Assembly: GCA_002495235.1 (NCBI GenBank) | Contig: DAEG01000039.1 | Span: forward strand, 1-27,325 | DNA: 27,325 nt | Direction of reading: 5' to 3' | Source: Euryarchaeota archaeon UBA287 | Lineage (GTDB): Archaea > Thermoplasmatota > UBA186 > UBA287 | Shown here: positions 1-7,670 of the stretch, piece after piece | Layout: the number at the start of each line of letters is the position of its first letter | Position numbering within the stretch: position 1 is the stretch's first letter | Notes under the pieces: model-generated | Database searches by the model: none | What the model saw: only the letters and a program-made list of their open reading frames with translations | Told to the model about the DNA's origin: nothing | Made by a program: the position numbers and the translations under genes

Positions 1-229
1 GGCCGCTGGTGGCCGTCATCGCCTTCTTGCCCGCCCATGAAGCGCCTATGACGCTGGCTATGCTGGCTATCTCGTCCTCCATCTGTATAAAGACCCCGTC
101 TACCTCCTTCATCCTCCTCGCGAGGTGGTTCATTATCTCACTGGCCGGAGTTATCGGATAGGCTGCATAGAACCTGCAACCAGCCGCTATGGCTCCTTCG
201 GCGCATGCAACATTACCCTGAATCAGCAT
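1..229 (-). CDS. korA: 2-oxoacid:ferredoxin oxidoreductase alpha subunit (KorA-like), partial
   Basis: This is the N-terminal 76 residues of the alpha (pyrimidine/TPP-domain) subunit of a 2-oxoacid:acceptor oxidoreductase, which oxidatively decarboxylates a 2-oxoacid to an acyl-CoA while reducing ferredoxin. The window edge cuts off the rest. Family signatures visible are LIQGNVACAEGAIAAGC near the start, AAYPITPASEI, and FIQMEDEIASI followed by ASWAGKKAMTATSG. These match the 2-oxoglutarate type better than pyruvate oxidoreductases, although 2-oxoglutarate versus 2-oxoisovalerate specificity cannot be settled here. The ATG (229-227) overlaps the end of the upstream ferredoxin gene (TGA at 225-223), so the two are translationally coupled. 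Confidence 0.9.
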   Translation of the reverse strand, partial: MLIQGNVACAEGAIAAGCRFYAAYPITPASEIMNHLARRMKEVDGVFIQMEDEIASIASVIGASWAGKKAMTATSG

Positions 230-426
230 TTATCCACCTCCAGTGCCATGTCTGGACACAGAAAAGCGCACAGCATACAACCGGAACAGTCCTCTGCTCT
301 GACAACACGAATCTTCTGGTATCCATCCTTATCCATGCCCTCAACCTCAAAAACTTTTCTTGGACAGACGTTGAAACATATCCCGCAGCCCTTGCACCAC
401 TGCCTGTTGTAGGCTATAGAATACAT
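223..426 (-). CDS. korD: 2-oxoacid:ferredoxin oxidoreductase delta subunit, 2[4Fe-4S] ferredoxin
   Basis: This is a 67-residue ferredoxin-like electron-transfer subunit of the 2-oxoacid oxidoreductase. It carries two complete cluster motifs of the C-x2-C-x2-C-x3-C type: C11, C14, C17 with C21, and C47, C50, C53 with C57. Each fourth cysteine is followed by proline, as usual for 2[4Fe-4S] ferredoxins. Its gene overlaps the alpha subunit gene, which fixes the complex it serves. A TATA-like TTTTTATC lies 23-24 bp upstream of the ATG, so this pair can be transcribed apart from the rps15-recJ-pcc1 genes, which end 33 bp upstream. Confidence 0.9.
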   Translation of the reverse strand: MYSIAYNRQWCKGCGICFNVCPRKVFEVEGMDKDGYQKIRVVRAEDCSGCMLCAFLCPDMALEVDKC

Positions 427-445
427 AAGGTGAATGGGATTGAGG

Positions 446-453
446 GATAAAAA
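446..453 (-). promoter_or_regulatory. TATA-like box for korD-korA
   Basis: The minus strand reads TTTTTATC, centred about 23-24 bp before the korD ATG at 426. It sits in the 33-bp gap after pcc1. The spacing fits a leaderless transcript; the match to an archaeal TATA box is moderate. Confidence 0.4.
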
Positions 454-459
454 GGTTGT

Positions 460-675
460 TCAGCCACCCGCCAACCTGACTACCATCAGCACCGAGACGA
501 ACAGGTCATTGAACGTGTGCAGGAAACTGCCATAGTCCTTTGCTTCGAATGATACCTCAAGACCACCCACAGCTCTTCGCATCTCCACATAGCCCCGGTT
601 CTCGATCTCAGTGCCTTCCAGAACAAGTTCGGCGATTTTCTCGTCGAGAGCCAGTGTCGCGCTGAATCTTATCAT
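460..675 (-). CDS. pcc1: KEOPS complex subunit Pcc1-like
   Basis: This small 71-residue protein has the Pcc1 pattern: an opening beta strand (RFSATLAL), an ENRGYVEMRR segment and an FEAKD strand followed by a helix. Pcc1 is the dimerisation subunit of KEOPS, which makes N6-threonylcarbamoyladenosine at tRNA position 37. The protein is slightly shorter than usual (about 75-90 residues). The start ATG overlaps the recJ-like stop in an ATGA-type junction, so it is the third gene of the rps15 operon. A Pcc1-like gene next to rps15 and a RecJ-like gene is a known archaeal arrangement, which supports the call. Confidence 0.75.
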   Translation of the reverse strand: MIRFSATLALDEKIAELVLEGTEIENRGYVEMRRAVGGLEVSFEAKDYGSFLHTFNDLFVSVLMVVRLAGG

Positions 676-1952
676 AAACCCAGCTGCCTCGCCAGTATGC
701 CGTCAGCTTCGCTAAGAAAGTCTTCCTCCCTGCCATTGGGTATTGTCGCCCCCGCCGCTATGTCGTGTCCTCCACCGCTCCCCCCGACCTTCTCCGAGGC
801 CTCCTTCATGGCCAAGGCCAGATTAAGACCTCTGCCAACGAGATGCTTCGTTCCCCTGGAGGATATCTTTGTGTGGTCTCTGGTCTTTGTCATGGCTAGG
901 GTTGGCATCTTCTGGTCGAATAGGTAGCGCATCCCTATCCCGCAGTAAAGCCCGCTCATACCCAGATCCTCGTTGTAAAAGTATTGCAGAGCGCTCATCT
1001 TCACGGCGCCGCTGAGCTCCAGAGCTGTGAGACCACCGATGGCTCTCCTGTAATACTGCTCCCTCCTCTCCAGTATCTCTTCATAGCTGGATCTGTCACC
1101 CAAGGCCATGGCGAGACCTTTCTCGGCCATATCGAGACCGTCGCAGACACTAAAGAGCGACAGAAGCTCCTGGGAGTTCATCCCCATGAAAGGTAACCTG
1201 TAGACATAGCCCACAAGGTCGTCAATGACATCCTCCCTGCACCCCTGCTCTATCAGGCTCGCCAGAAGGAAAGAGTTTATCGTCTTCTCGCTCTTCCCTT
1301 CCAGCGCCTTCGCAACACCCTCTGCGCTCCTGCCCGAGATCCCTCTGAAGAACGGAGCGATGGAACTCTCCAGCATTCTCTGGAGGCTGCTTCTATCATA
1401 GCAGTCAATCACGAGTGACATCCTTTTCTCGATTACCTTTTTCTCGAGAGCCTCGTCTACCAGCTTTTTGTTCAGCCCGCGAAAATCCGTTCCCTGCCTG
1501 TCTCCCAGAGCCCCGGATATCATGAAGGATACCAGACTCACATCGCCGGCGAAGAGATAGGCCATCGTAGCGGCGCACGCCTCAGATGATCCATCTATGC
1601 CATGCAGGTGGCAGTTTATCTGGATCACACTGTCGCTCTGGCTCTCCCTGATCGGGCGGTGATGGTCGAGTATTATGACGCGTTTGCCTGAAGCTTCCAA
1701 AGCCTCTATCTCTGCGCTGCCCATATCGCACACTATGAAGAGATCTCTGTCTTCCTGAAAGACGCTTCTCAGCTCGCCGTTGACATTCTTTAACAGCGAG
1801 CAGATGAACCTCTTGCCCTTACCGCGCAGGAAATTCGTTATTATCGCCGCTGCCGATATGCCATCCACATCGTGATGGCTCACAACTCTTATGGAATCAC
1901 TGCGCTCCACCAGGTCTCTGGCAGCAGCTACCTGTGCGTCAAGCTCCATCAT
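672..1952 (-). CDS. Archaeal RecJ-like DHH/DHHA1 phosphoesterase (single-strand exonuclease)
   Basis: This is a 426-residue DHH-superfamily protein. The metal-binding motifs are SHHDVDG (residues 25-31), CDMGS with D76, the namesake LDHH (95-98), and LGDRQG with D151. The C-terminal DHHA1 motif GGGH lies at 393-396 and is followed by DIAAGA. This layout matches archaeal RecJ homologues, some of which (GAN) bind GINS in the replisome while others act as 3'-5' exonucleases; the sequence does not decide between them. The start codon overlaps the rps15 stop (ATGA) and the gene leads directly into pcc1, so it is translated from the ribosomal-protein operon. Two adjacent ATG codons could serve as the start. 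Confidence 0.88.
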   Translation of the reverse strand: MMELDAQVAAARDLVERSDSIRVVSHHDVDGISAAAIITNFLRGKGKRFICSLLKNVNGELRSVFQEDRDLFIVCDMGSAEIEALEASGKRVIILDHHRPIRESQSDSVIQINCHLHGIDGSSEACAATMAYLFAGDVSLVSFMISGALGDRQGTDFRGLNKKLVDEALEKKVIEKRMSLVIDCYDRSSLQRMLESSIAPFFRGISGRSAEGVAKALEGKSEKTINSFLLASLIEQGCREDVIDDLVGYVYRLPFMGMNSQELLSLFSVCDGLDMAEKGLAMALGDRSSYEEILERREQYYRRAIGGLTALELSGAVKMSALQYFYNEDLGMSGLYCGIGMRYLFDQKMPTLAMTKTRDHTKISSRGTKHLVGRGLNLALAMKEASEKVGGSGGGHDIAAGATIPNGREEDFLSEADGILARQLGL

Positions 1953-2404
1953 CTCCCTACAAGGAGCCTTGCGTTCTGCGCGCTGTATCTCCAGTTGGTT
2001 GGCAGTGCGTCTTTCTTTATATAATAAGCAGAAAGGCTTCTTATCCTGGACTCCGTGACAAAGAGATCCCTCTTTGCACGCATGTCCTTCCTGTTCCTCT
2101 CCAGATGATCCCGTATGTTCAGCGCTTTCACCATCAGATCTCTGATATCGTCAGGCAGATCGAGCGTCATCCCCATGTCAAGGACTGTGTCTTTTAGCCC
2201 CTTACCCGTCACCAGCCTCACTTCCGGTATTCCATACTCGTCTCTTAGGATCATGCCTATATCACTCAGACTGGTCTTCTTCCTGATCAGATCCGCAATC
2301 AATTCCTTTATCTCATTCTCATTGACATTGAGCCACTCCGGCTTCTCTTCCCTGTGGATCGGAGCTGTAAGTCTCGCTCTCCTTCTTGCATAGGTCCTGC
2401 TCAT
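1949..2404 (-). CDS. rps15: 30S ribosomal protein uS15
   Basis: The 151-residue length is typical of archaeal/eukaryotic uS15, which has an N-terminal extension absent from bacterial S15. The extension (SRTYARRRARLTAPIHREEKP, then WLNVNENEI), the segment LIRKKTSLSDIGMILRDEYG and the C-terminal LSAYYIKK..LPTNWRYS are family hallmarks. It is a primary rRNA-binding protein of the small subunit. It is the first gene of the operon, with recJ-like and pcc1 overlapping behind it. A TATA-like TTATATAA is centred about 25 bp before the ATG, so the mRNA should be leaderless. Confidence 0.97.
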   Translation of the reverse strand: MSRTYARRRARLTAPIHREEKPEWLNVNENEIKELIADLIRKKTSLSDIGMILRDEYGIPEVRLVTGKGLKDTVLDMGMTLDLPDDIRDLMVKALNIRDHLERNRKDMRAKRDLFVTESRIRSLSAYYIKKDALPTNWRYSAQNARLLVGR

Positions 2405-2425
2405 TGGTGAGTAATCGTTTTTTTC

Positions 2426-2433
2426 TTATATAA
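2426..2433 (-). promoter_or_regulatory. TATA box for rps15-recJ-pcc1
   Basis: The palindromic TTATATAA is centred 25-26 bp from the rps15 ATG at 2404. It is one of the clearest archaeal TATA boxes in the window and predicts a leaderless mRNA. Confidence 0.7.
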
Positions 2434-2583
2434 CCTTTTTTGATTATGTTTGCAGGTATATGATGAATGCCAAGATCTGCTGTTCGAAGCGGACGGCATA
2501 ACTGCGCATGCATTGCCCTGCCAGCCTCTTGGCATAGAGTTGATTCTACGGAATTGGCCGTACACACCAATCAAATAGCAAAG

Positions 2584-2592
2584 TTTTTATAG
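2584..2592 (+). promoter_or_regulatory. TATA box for the GNAT acetyltransferase gene
   Basis: TTTTTATAG is centred 27 bp before the ATG at 2615, giving a leaderless prediction. About 150 bp with no gene that I can recognise separate it from the divergent rps15 TATA box. Confidence 0.6.
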
Positions 2593-2614
2593 CGCTTTTT
2601 ACAATTTATGCATT

Positions 2615-3052
2615 ATGATCGTGCTCAGGGGCTTTGATCCTGATGACATAGAGACTATGGTAAGGCTGGTCAAAGAGACGTTCGGCAAGGAGTACAGCAG
2701 TGATCTTTTCTTTGAGATGGGCACTCTGTTCCCGGAAGAGTTCATAACCGCGTTCGACGATTCAGAACTCATAGGCTTTCTTATGGGCGCTCTGACCTCG
2801 CCCAAGGAGGCAAGAGTGCTCATATTCGTTATTGACGGAGAGCACAGAGGAGAGGGCATAGGCACTGAGATCATGAGCACATTTCTGGAGCGGTGCAGGA
2901 GCAAGGGTATAAAGAGGGTCAGGCTGGAGGTCAAGACCACCAATGAGAACGCCAGAAGACTCTACGAGAGCTTCGGCTTCAGGATAACCGAAACCCTGAA
3001 GGAGTATTACCGCGATGGTAACGACGGTTACCTGATGTATCTTGACCTCTAG
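2615..3052 (+). CDS. GNAT-family N-acetyltransferase (RimI-like)
   Basis: This 145-residue protein spans a single GNAT fold. The acetyl-CoA pyrophosphate-binding motif A is visible as DGEHRGEGIGTEIM, preceded by a beta strand (ARVLIFVI). It is followed by the typical VKTTNENARRLYESFGF segment and a C-terminal DGYLMYLDL strand. Such archaeal proteins often acetylate protein N-termini (RimI/Ard1-like), but the substrate cannot be read from the sequence. The start is fixed by a TATA box 27 bp upstream. The stop codon overlaps the stop of the convergent gene through a shared CTAG. Confidence 0.85.
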   Translation: MIVLRGFDPDDIETMVRLVKETFGKEYSSDLFFEMGTLFPEEFITAFDDSELIGFLMGALTSPKEARVLIFVIDGEHRGEGIGTEIMSTFLERCRSKGIKRVRLEVKTTNENARRLYESFGFRITETLKEYYRDGNDGYLMYLDL

Positions 3053-5265
3053 ATCACTGGAACGGCTGCTGCTACGGCTCCTGTTGCTGCGGCCCCGCCT
3101 GTGGCTCCTGCAGCAAAGGCGCCGAGAGAGGGAAGCAGAGAACCCAGCACGTTCGTCCCGCCGCCCGCCAGCGCCTCCGGCGCAGCCTCTAGCGTTTTAC
3201 CCGCTACTCCCATGGCGCCCTTGAAAGCGTCCTCTATCACGGGCTTCAGCTTCTCTATGGTCGGTTCGATTATCGCCGACATTATGCTCCCGCAGGGATC
3301 GATCACGAACAGCTTGACAAGCGTTACCCCTATGTATATCAGTGCCATGAGAGACGAGACCATGATTGATCCGCCCATCCAGCAGGCCGATAACGCACCT
3401 ACGACCCATGAGAACGGAGGTATGATTGAGGCTGCTCCCAGCATAAGAAAAGCCACTGCGGGCAGAACGAAGAACACCCCGATTATGGCAAGTATGAGTA
3501 GATCTATGCCGATGCTGCACAGGACTAAAGGCAGCTGGAAGCAAGAGCCAACTATCATCCAAATCAGACCAAACACAAAGTTTATCGAGAAGAACGAAGA
3601 CCCTATTCCGCTGAGTGTCGGCCCTAGCAGCTCTGATGGCATCCTTCTCATGGCCCCCATCATATTCTGGCCTGTGGCAACTATACTCTTTGCAGTTCTT
3701 CCTAGAGCCGGCAGGATTATGCCCGGCTCGAAGTACATCATCATTGGCGCGCCAGCCATGAATGCCGCGGCTATGCCTGTGGTGTACATAGGCCAGAGAG
3801 CAAAGAGCCTTGTCAATATCTTTGGTATCTCTATCGGTATGACCTTCACAACGAACTCGGGTAGCATAATGAATGTCGCCATGAACATCAGCATACTGAA
3901 CGCAGGGAACGCAAGGAATGCAGCCGGTAGAGCCTGCATCGCCGCAGGGATCGAGAGGAGAAGTATCTTGGCAGTGTTCAGCATTATATCCCCTGCTTCA
4001 GGCACAGCGTCAGGAAGCTTAGTCAAGTACTCGGGCAGGACCTCCATGATGGCTGGAGCCACCGAGAGCATGAGTATGGCCGTATCAATCACGGCCTGAT
4101 TTATGCCCTTCAGCATGTTTGGCAGACGCATCCACAGGCTCGGATAGAGGCTCAGCATCCTCTTTGGCTCTGTCTGTATCAACAACGGCAGAAGACTGAA
4201 AAGCTCAGGCAAAAGCTTGAAAAGCTCAGTGAAAACGGCTACCATGTATTTCGTTCCAACGACCGCCCCGACGGGATCCGTCCAGTACTTGGGAAAACCG
4301 CTTATGAACTTGGGAAGATCCTTGACTATCTGAGTCCAGTTCTTTATCGCGAATATGTCGCCCTCTCCAAGCTTGGAGGTCTTTCCATAGAAGACATAGT
4401 TGTTGTACCACCATGCGAGCCATGCGTAGACGTCCTGGGTCACGTTCCCTGTCAGCTGTGGTGGCATCGGCAGGGCCTCCTCTATAGCTTTGCCGAACTC
4501 CTCAGGGGTTATCGGCGTAGATACTGTGTTCTGCACCTGGATCTTTGACTCTGACGCCCCAAGAGCGTCATAAGCAACAAACGTGTAGTACTGGGATTTG
4601 CTGACCCAGAATGTGTATGGACCCGCAACGCCGTCTGAGCCCGTTGCTTTCTTCTCCGCTATCGCCTCATTTTCATCCTTTGAATCCCTGTAACCCACAG
4701 TGGCGTCCTTAACAGCCCCATTCGGTGACGATACCTTTATGTAAAACTCCTTTCCCTCCGGTATTGAGGGAGAGCCGTATTGATTGGACGCAGTAAATGC
4801 CTCACCCCTGTCACTGACGAAGCTTATGGTGTAGTTATACCCGACCTGGATGCCTCCAGCCTCGGACCCACCGACCCTGATGGACAGGTATGTGCTGGGC
4901 GGGCTTGGCCTGACGCTAGCGCTTATTGTATACTCACCCGCTATCCCCTCCGCATCCGTGTTTCGGAGAACGTACTTCTCGCCCGTGTTCAGCTCCACAG
5001 CGGTGTCGGAAGGCACAGGTTCACCCCCACTGGTAACCCTTATGTGGAACTTCCCACCAGGGTACACAAGATTGTATTCCGACGGCACCATCGTCCCGGC
5101 ACCGGTCTCCCTGTACACCGCAAATTCGTATCCAGCATCCAGTACTCTGACACCGGGTGTTTTGGGCGCACTGGGAGTCTTAGGCGCATTCTGGGCTCTC
5201 ACAATATCGGCAAATCCCATCGATAGGATGAGCACGGAGATTACAAATACGGTTCTTACCTGCAC
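3049..5265 (-). CDS. Secreted/multi-membrane protein with two Ig-like repeats and a proline-heptad domain, function unknown
   Basis: I do not recognise this 738-residue protein. It has an N-terminal signal peptide (about residues 1-24, ending VRA-Q), a short K/P-rich linker (25-38), and two tandem beta-rich Ig-like units (about 45-145 and 146-246), each ending in a G.AG.YT pattern. A Trp/Tyr-rich linker follows (280-330). A long amphipathic to hydrophobic part (340-525) has prolines spaced almost exactly seven residues apart. Several predicted membrane helices (about 562-655) and a Gly/Ala-rich C-terminal tail complete it. The start is a GTG with a TATA-like box 29 bp upstream. The Ig-like part should face outside with the rest embedded in or lying on the membrane (inference). 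Its 3' end meets the acetyltransferase gene. Confidence 0.8.
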   Translation of the reverse strand: MQVRTVFVISVLILSMGFADIVRAQNAPKTPSAPKTPGVRVLDAGYEFAVYRETGAGTMVPSEYNLVYPGGKFHIRVTSGGEPVPSDTAVELNTGEKYVLRNTDAEGIAGEYTISASVRPSPPSTYLSIRVGGSEAGGIQVGYNYTISFVSDRGEAFTASNQYGSPSIPEGKEFYIKVSSPNGAVKDATVGYRDSKDENEAIAEKKATGSDGVAGPYTFWVSKSQYYTFVAYDALGASESKIQVQNTVSTPITPEEFGKAIEEALPMPPQLTGNVTQDVYAWLAWWYNNYVFYGKTSKLGEGDIFAIKNWTQIVKDLPKFISGFPKYWTDPVGAVVGTKYMVAVFTELFKLLPELFSLLPLLIQTEPKRMLSLYPSLWMRLPNMLKGINQAVIDTAILMLSVAPAIMEVLPEYLTKLPDAVPEAGDIMLNTAKILLLSIPAAMQALPAAFLAFPAFSMLMFMATFIMLPEFVVKVIPIEIPKILTRLFALWPMYTTGIAAAFMAGAPMMMYFEPGIILPALGRTAKSIVATGQNMMGAMRRMPSELLGPTLSGIGSSFFSINFVFGLIWMIVGSCFQLPLVLCSIGIDLLILAIIGVFFVLPAVAFLMLGAASIIPPFSWVVGALSACWMGGSIMVSSLMALIYIGVTLVKLFVIDPCGSIMSAIIEPTIEKLKPVIEDAFKGAMGVAGKTLEAAPEALAGGGTNVLGSLLPSLGAFAAGATGGAAATGAVAAAVPVI

Positions 5266-5289
5266 AATACCAATTTATGTCTCTAACGG

Positions 5290-5298
5290 TATATATTA
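5290..5298 (-). promoter_or_regulatory. TATA box for the 738-residue membrane protein gene
   Basis: TAATATATA on the minus strand is centred about 29 bp before the GTG start at 5265. A second AT-rich element lies nearer the start, at about 5272-5280. Confidence 0.5.
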
Positions 5299-5376
5299 CT
5301 TTCCTCTCTTTAAAAAATGTCTTTTCATGATCGACGATCTCTAGACCGAAACGATGTGTTCGTGTTTATGGGAAAA

Positions 5377-5385
5377 AATAAATAA
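5377..5385 (+). promoter_or_regulatory. TATA box for the mvk-ubiD-like operon
   Basis: AATAAATAA is centred about 24-25 bp before the ATG at 5405. It decides the mevalonate kinase start: the upstream in-frame ATG at 5354 lies before this box. Confidence 0.6.
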
Positions 5386-5404
5386 GCGCACTCCCATTTT
5401 TTCT

Positions 5405-6337
5405 ATGGGTGTTGGTCACGGCTTTGGAAAAGCGATACTCTTCAACGAGCATTTTGTTGTTTACGGGGTGCCGGCGATAGCTTCAGCGGTAAACTACAGA
5501 ACCGCAGCGAGGGTTGATAGAAGTGATAAGGACGTGCTGGAGGACCGCCGCAAGGGAACGGCGGGCTATTCACAGTCAAAGATGGCACAGCAGATGGAGG
5601 CTATCAGCATAATAAAGAGAGAACTGTCCGTAAAGGACGGGCTGCACATAGTCCTGGAGGGTGATCTGCCAGCCTTCAGCGGCATAGGCGCCAGCGCCGC
5701 AAACTCGGTCGCGATAGCTAGGGCGATAGCTGATGAGTATAAGCTGGATCTCAGCGACGCCGCGATCAACAGGGTGGCGTATCGGGCGGAGAAGGCCTTT
5801 GCGGGAACGCCGTCCGGTGTTGATAACACGGCAGCAACATACGGAGGTCTTATATGGTTCAGGCGCTCAGCGGATCCTATGTCGGATGAGCCTCCCTTCG
5901 TTGAAAAGATAAGAGCAAAACCATTCGAGATGGTCCTAGCAAACAGTGGCGTGGTTGCCGACACAAAGAGGGTCATAGAGGGTGTCAGAGAGAGGAGAGA
6001 GCGCAACAGAAAGGCGTACGATGAGATTTTCTCAAGGGCGGAGAGCATAGCTCATGAGGCTAGAAAAGCACTTGAGGGCAATGACCTGAAAAAGGTGGGA
6101 AAGCTCATGAATGAGGATCACGGGCTTCTGCAGCGGATCGACGTCTCTTCTGATGTCCTTGACAGGATGGTCGAGCTTGCACTCGACGTAGGGGCAATCG
6201 GAGCAAAACTGACTGGTGGCGGAGTCGGCGGTTGCATGATAGCGCTCACTCCCGGAAAAGAGCTCCAAAAGAAAGTAGAAGACGCATTCAGGATCTCTGG
6301 ATTTGAAACACTAGAGATAACCGTGGGAGGGGTGTGA
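5405..6337 (+). CDS. mvk: Mevalonate kinase (GHMP family)
   Basis: This 310-residue GHMP kinase phosphorylates mevalonate at the 5 position in isoprenoid lipid synthesis. Motif 1 is GKAILFNEHFVVYGVPAI (residues 8-25). The glycine-rich ATP loop is FSGIGASAANSVAIA (91-105). GTPSGVDNTAATYGG (134-148) contains the catalytic aspartate D140, and the C-terminal motif 3 is GAKLTGGGVGGC (266-277). Asparagine replaces the usual glycine in the GEH motif, and GIGASAA replaces the usual GLGSSAA, so the loop is slightly atypical. I start at 5405 because of the TATA box 25 bp upstream and because the protein then begins just before motif 1. The next gene follows without a gap. Confidence 0.9.
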   Translation: MGVGHGFGKAILFNEHFVVYGVPAIASAVNYRTAARVDRSDKDVLEDRRKGTAGYSQSKMAQQMEAISIIKRELSVKDGLHIVLEGDLPAFSGIGASAANSVAIARAIADEYKLDLSDAAINRVAYRAEKAFAGTPSGVDNTAATYGGLIWFRRSADPMSDEPPFVEKIRAKPFEMVLANSGVVADTKRVIEGVRERRERNRKAYDEIFSRAESIAHEARKALEGNDLKKVGKLMNEDHGLLQRIDVSSDVLDRMVELALDVGAIGAKLTGGGVGGCMIALTPGKELQKKVEDAFRISGFETLEITVGGV

Positions 6338-7600
6338 ATGTATTTTAGAGACTTTGTGAAAGAGCTTGAGAACAACGGGCTCCTGACAAGGATAAAGAAG
6401 GAAGTGGACACGAAGTATGAGATATCCACACTTATGCGACGGCTCGATGGCAGAGCTCTTCTGTTCGAGAAGGTCAAAGGACACGACATGCCGGTGGTGG
6501 CAAATGTCTGCTCAACGAGGGAGATGATAGCTCTGGGCATGGGCATGAGAAAGGAAGAGATGATCAAAAAACTAGCCTACGCCATAGACAACCCTACAAA
6601 GCCTGGGCTGGGGGCGGGAGATTACATGGAGATCGAACCGGATTTGAGCAGGATACCGATACTCACGTACTACCCGCAGGACGGCGGTCCGTACATCGCC
6701 TCAGCGGTGGTGATAGCAGAGCTGAGTGATCTTGGCACGAATGTCTCATACCACAGGATGATGGTGATAGACAAGGACAGGATTGTGCTCAGAATCCTGC
6801 CGAGACACTTTGATGAATTCATAAAGAGAGGCGTGAACCGGTTTGCCGTGTGCATCGGAGCGCCGGTACAGGTCCTTGTAGCGGGAGCGGTGTCTGCGGA
6901 GCTGGGCAAGAGCGAACTGGACATAGCGAACGCACTTGAACCCTACGAACTTGTGGAGGTCGGCGGTTTCAAGGTCCCGAGGAGCGAGATCGTGATGATC
7001 GCAAGCTTTACCGGAGAGATGCATGACGAGGGGCCATTCGTTGACCTGACTGAGACAATGGACATAGTCAGGAAGCAGAGGGTTGCCAGGGTGGAGAAGA
7101 TCTTTCTGCGCAGGGGCGCGGCATACCATGCGCTTCTGCCAGGGGGTCTTGAGCACAAAGAGCTCATGGGCATGCCAAAGGAACCAACGATATTACGCGA
7201 GGTGAACAGGATGTGCGAATGCAAAGATGTCTACGTGACGCCTGGCGGCTGCTCCTGGTTGCACGGTGTTGTGAGCATAAAGAAGAAGAGAGATGACGAC
7301 GGGCTAAAAGCCATAGAGGCGGCATTTCAGGGCCACAGATCGATGAAGCACGTCTTTATAGTTGATGATGACATAGACGTGCACAATCCTGCAGATGTGG
7401 AGTGGGCCATGGCAACGAGATTCCAGGACAGACTGGTGATAAAGCACGAGGCTGGATCCTCCCTTGACCCCTCCGCAGACCCAGACACCAGAGAGACAAC
7501 AAAGATGGGATTTGACCTCACAAGACCTCTGAACAGACCTGAGGAGGATTTCAGGAAGGTCGAGATGCCCCTGAAGCTGAATCTCGAGGACTACCTGTAG
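6338..7600 (+). CDS. UbiD-family decarboxylase, probable anhydromevalonate phosphate decarboxylase
   Basis: This 420-residue protein covers the whole UbiD family length. Visible family features are the prenylated-FMN-binding region around NVSYHRMMV and the acidic catalytic stretch GEMHDEGPFVDLTETMD, followed by the C-terminal FIVDDDIDVHNPADVEWA segment. UbiD enzymes decarboxylate alpha,beta-unsaturated acids using prenylated FMN made by UbiX. In archaea that lack phosphomevalonate decarboxylase, one member converts trans-anhydromevalonate 5-phosphate to isopentenyl phosphate. Direct coupling to mevalonate kinase points to that role (inference). The ATG follows the mvk stop immediately, behind the Shine-Dalgarno-like GGAGGGGTG. 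UbiX and the phosphomevalonate dehydratase subunits are not in the window. Confidence 0.85.
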   Translation: MYFRDFVKELENNGLLTRIKKEVDTKYEISTLMRRLDGRALLFEKVKGHDMPVVANVCSTREMIALGMGMRKEEMIKKLAYAIDNPTKPGLGAGDYMEIEPDLSRIPILTYYPQDGGPYIASAVVIAELSDLGTNVSYHRMMVIDKDRIVLRILPRHFDEFIKRGVNRFAVCIGAPVQVLVAGAVSAELGKSELDIANALEPYELVEVGGFKVPRSEIVMIASFTGEMHDEGPFVDLTETMDIVRKQRVARVEKIFLRRGAAYHALLPGGLEHKELMGMPKEPTILREVNRMCECKDVYVTPGGCSWLHGVVSIKKKRDDDGLKAIEAAFQGHRSMKHVFIVDDDIDVHNPADVEWAMATRFQDRLVIKHEAGSSLDPSADPDTRETTKMGFDLTRPLNRPEEDFRKVEMPLKLNLEDYL

Positions 7601-7621
7601 CGATGGGCGCTATCCTGTCGA

Positions 7622-7669
7622 GGAGGTGATATTCACTTGAGTAGTCAACTGATAACAATGGACATATAA
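7622..7669 (+). other. Shine-Dalgarno-led 10-codon open frame (TTG start)
   Basis: A full-length Shine-Dalgarno sequence GGAGGTGAT (7622-7630) stands 6 nt before a TTG at 7637, which opens a 10-codon frame ending in TAA at 7667-7669. That stop lies inside the TATA box of the following peptidase gene. The site is 21 bp after the UbiD-like stop, so it could be read from that operon. It may be a leader peptide, a relic of a lost gene start, or chance. Confidence 0.25.
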
Positions 7670-7670
7670 A
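7663..7670 (+). promoter_or_regulatory. TATA box for the papain-like peptidase gene
   Basis: CATATAAA is centred 24-25 bp before the ATG at 7691, predicting a leaderless mRNA. It favours this start over the ATG at 7681. Confidence 0.65.

Noticed and set aside
2460..2580. Possible C/D box RNA or tRNA-like element between rps15 and the acetyltransferase
   Set aside because: ATGATGA (2460-2466) matches a C box, but no CTGA D box follows. GTTCGAA resembles a T-loop, but its flanks do not form a 5-bp stem. Short ATGCC/GGCAT pairs (2467-2471 and 2495-2499) are too weak to call an RNA.
3101..4099. Long 332-codon plus-strand frame inside the membrane-protein gene
   Set aside because: It is antisense to the 738-residue protein, whose signal peptide, Ig-like repeats and membrane segments form a coherent protein. 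The plus-strand product shows no domain and low-complexity Met/Ile-rich sequence typical of an antisense shadow.
5354..5404. Upstream in-frame ATG at 5354 as mevalonate kinase start
   Set aside because: It lies before the TATA-like box at 5377-5385 and would add 17 residues not typical of the family.
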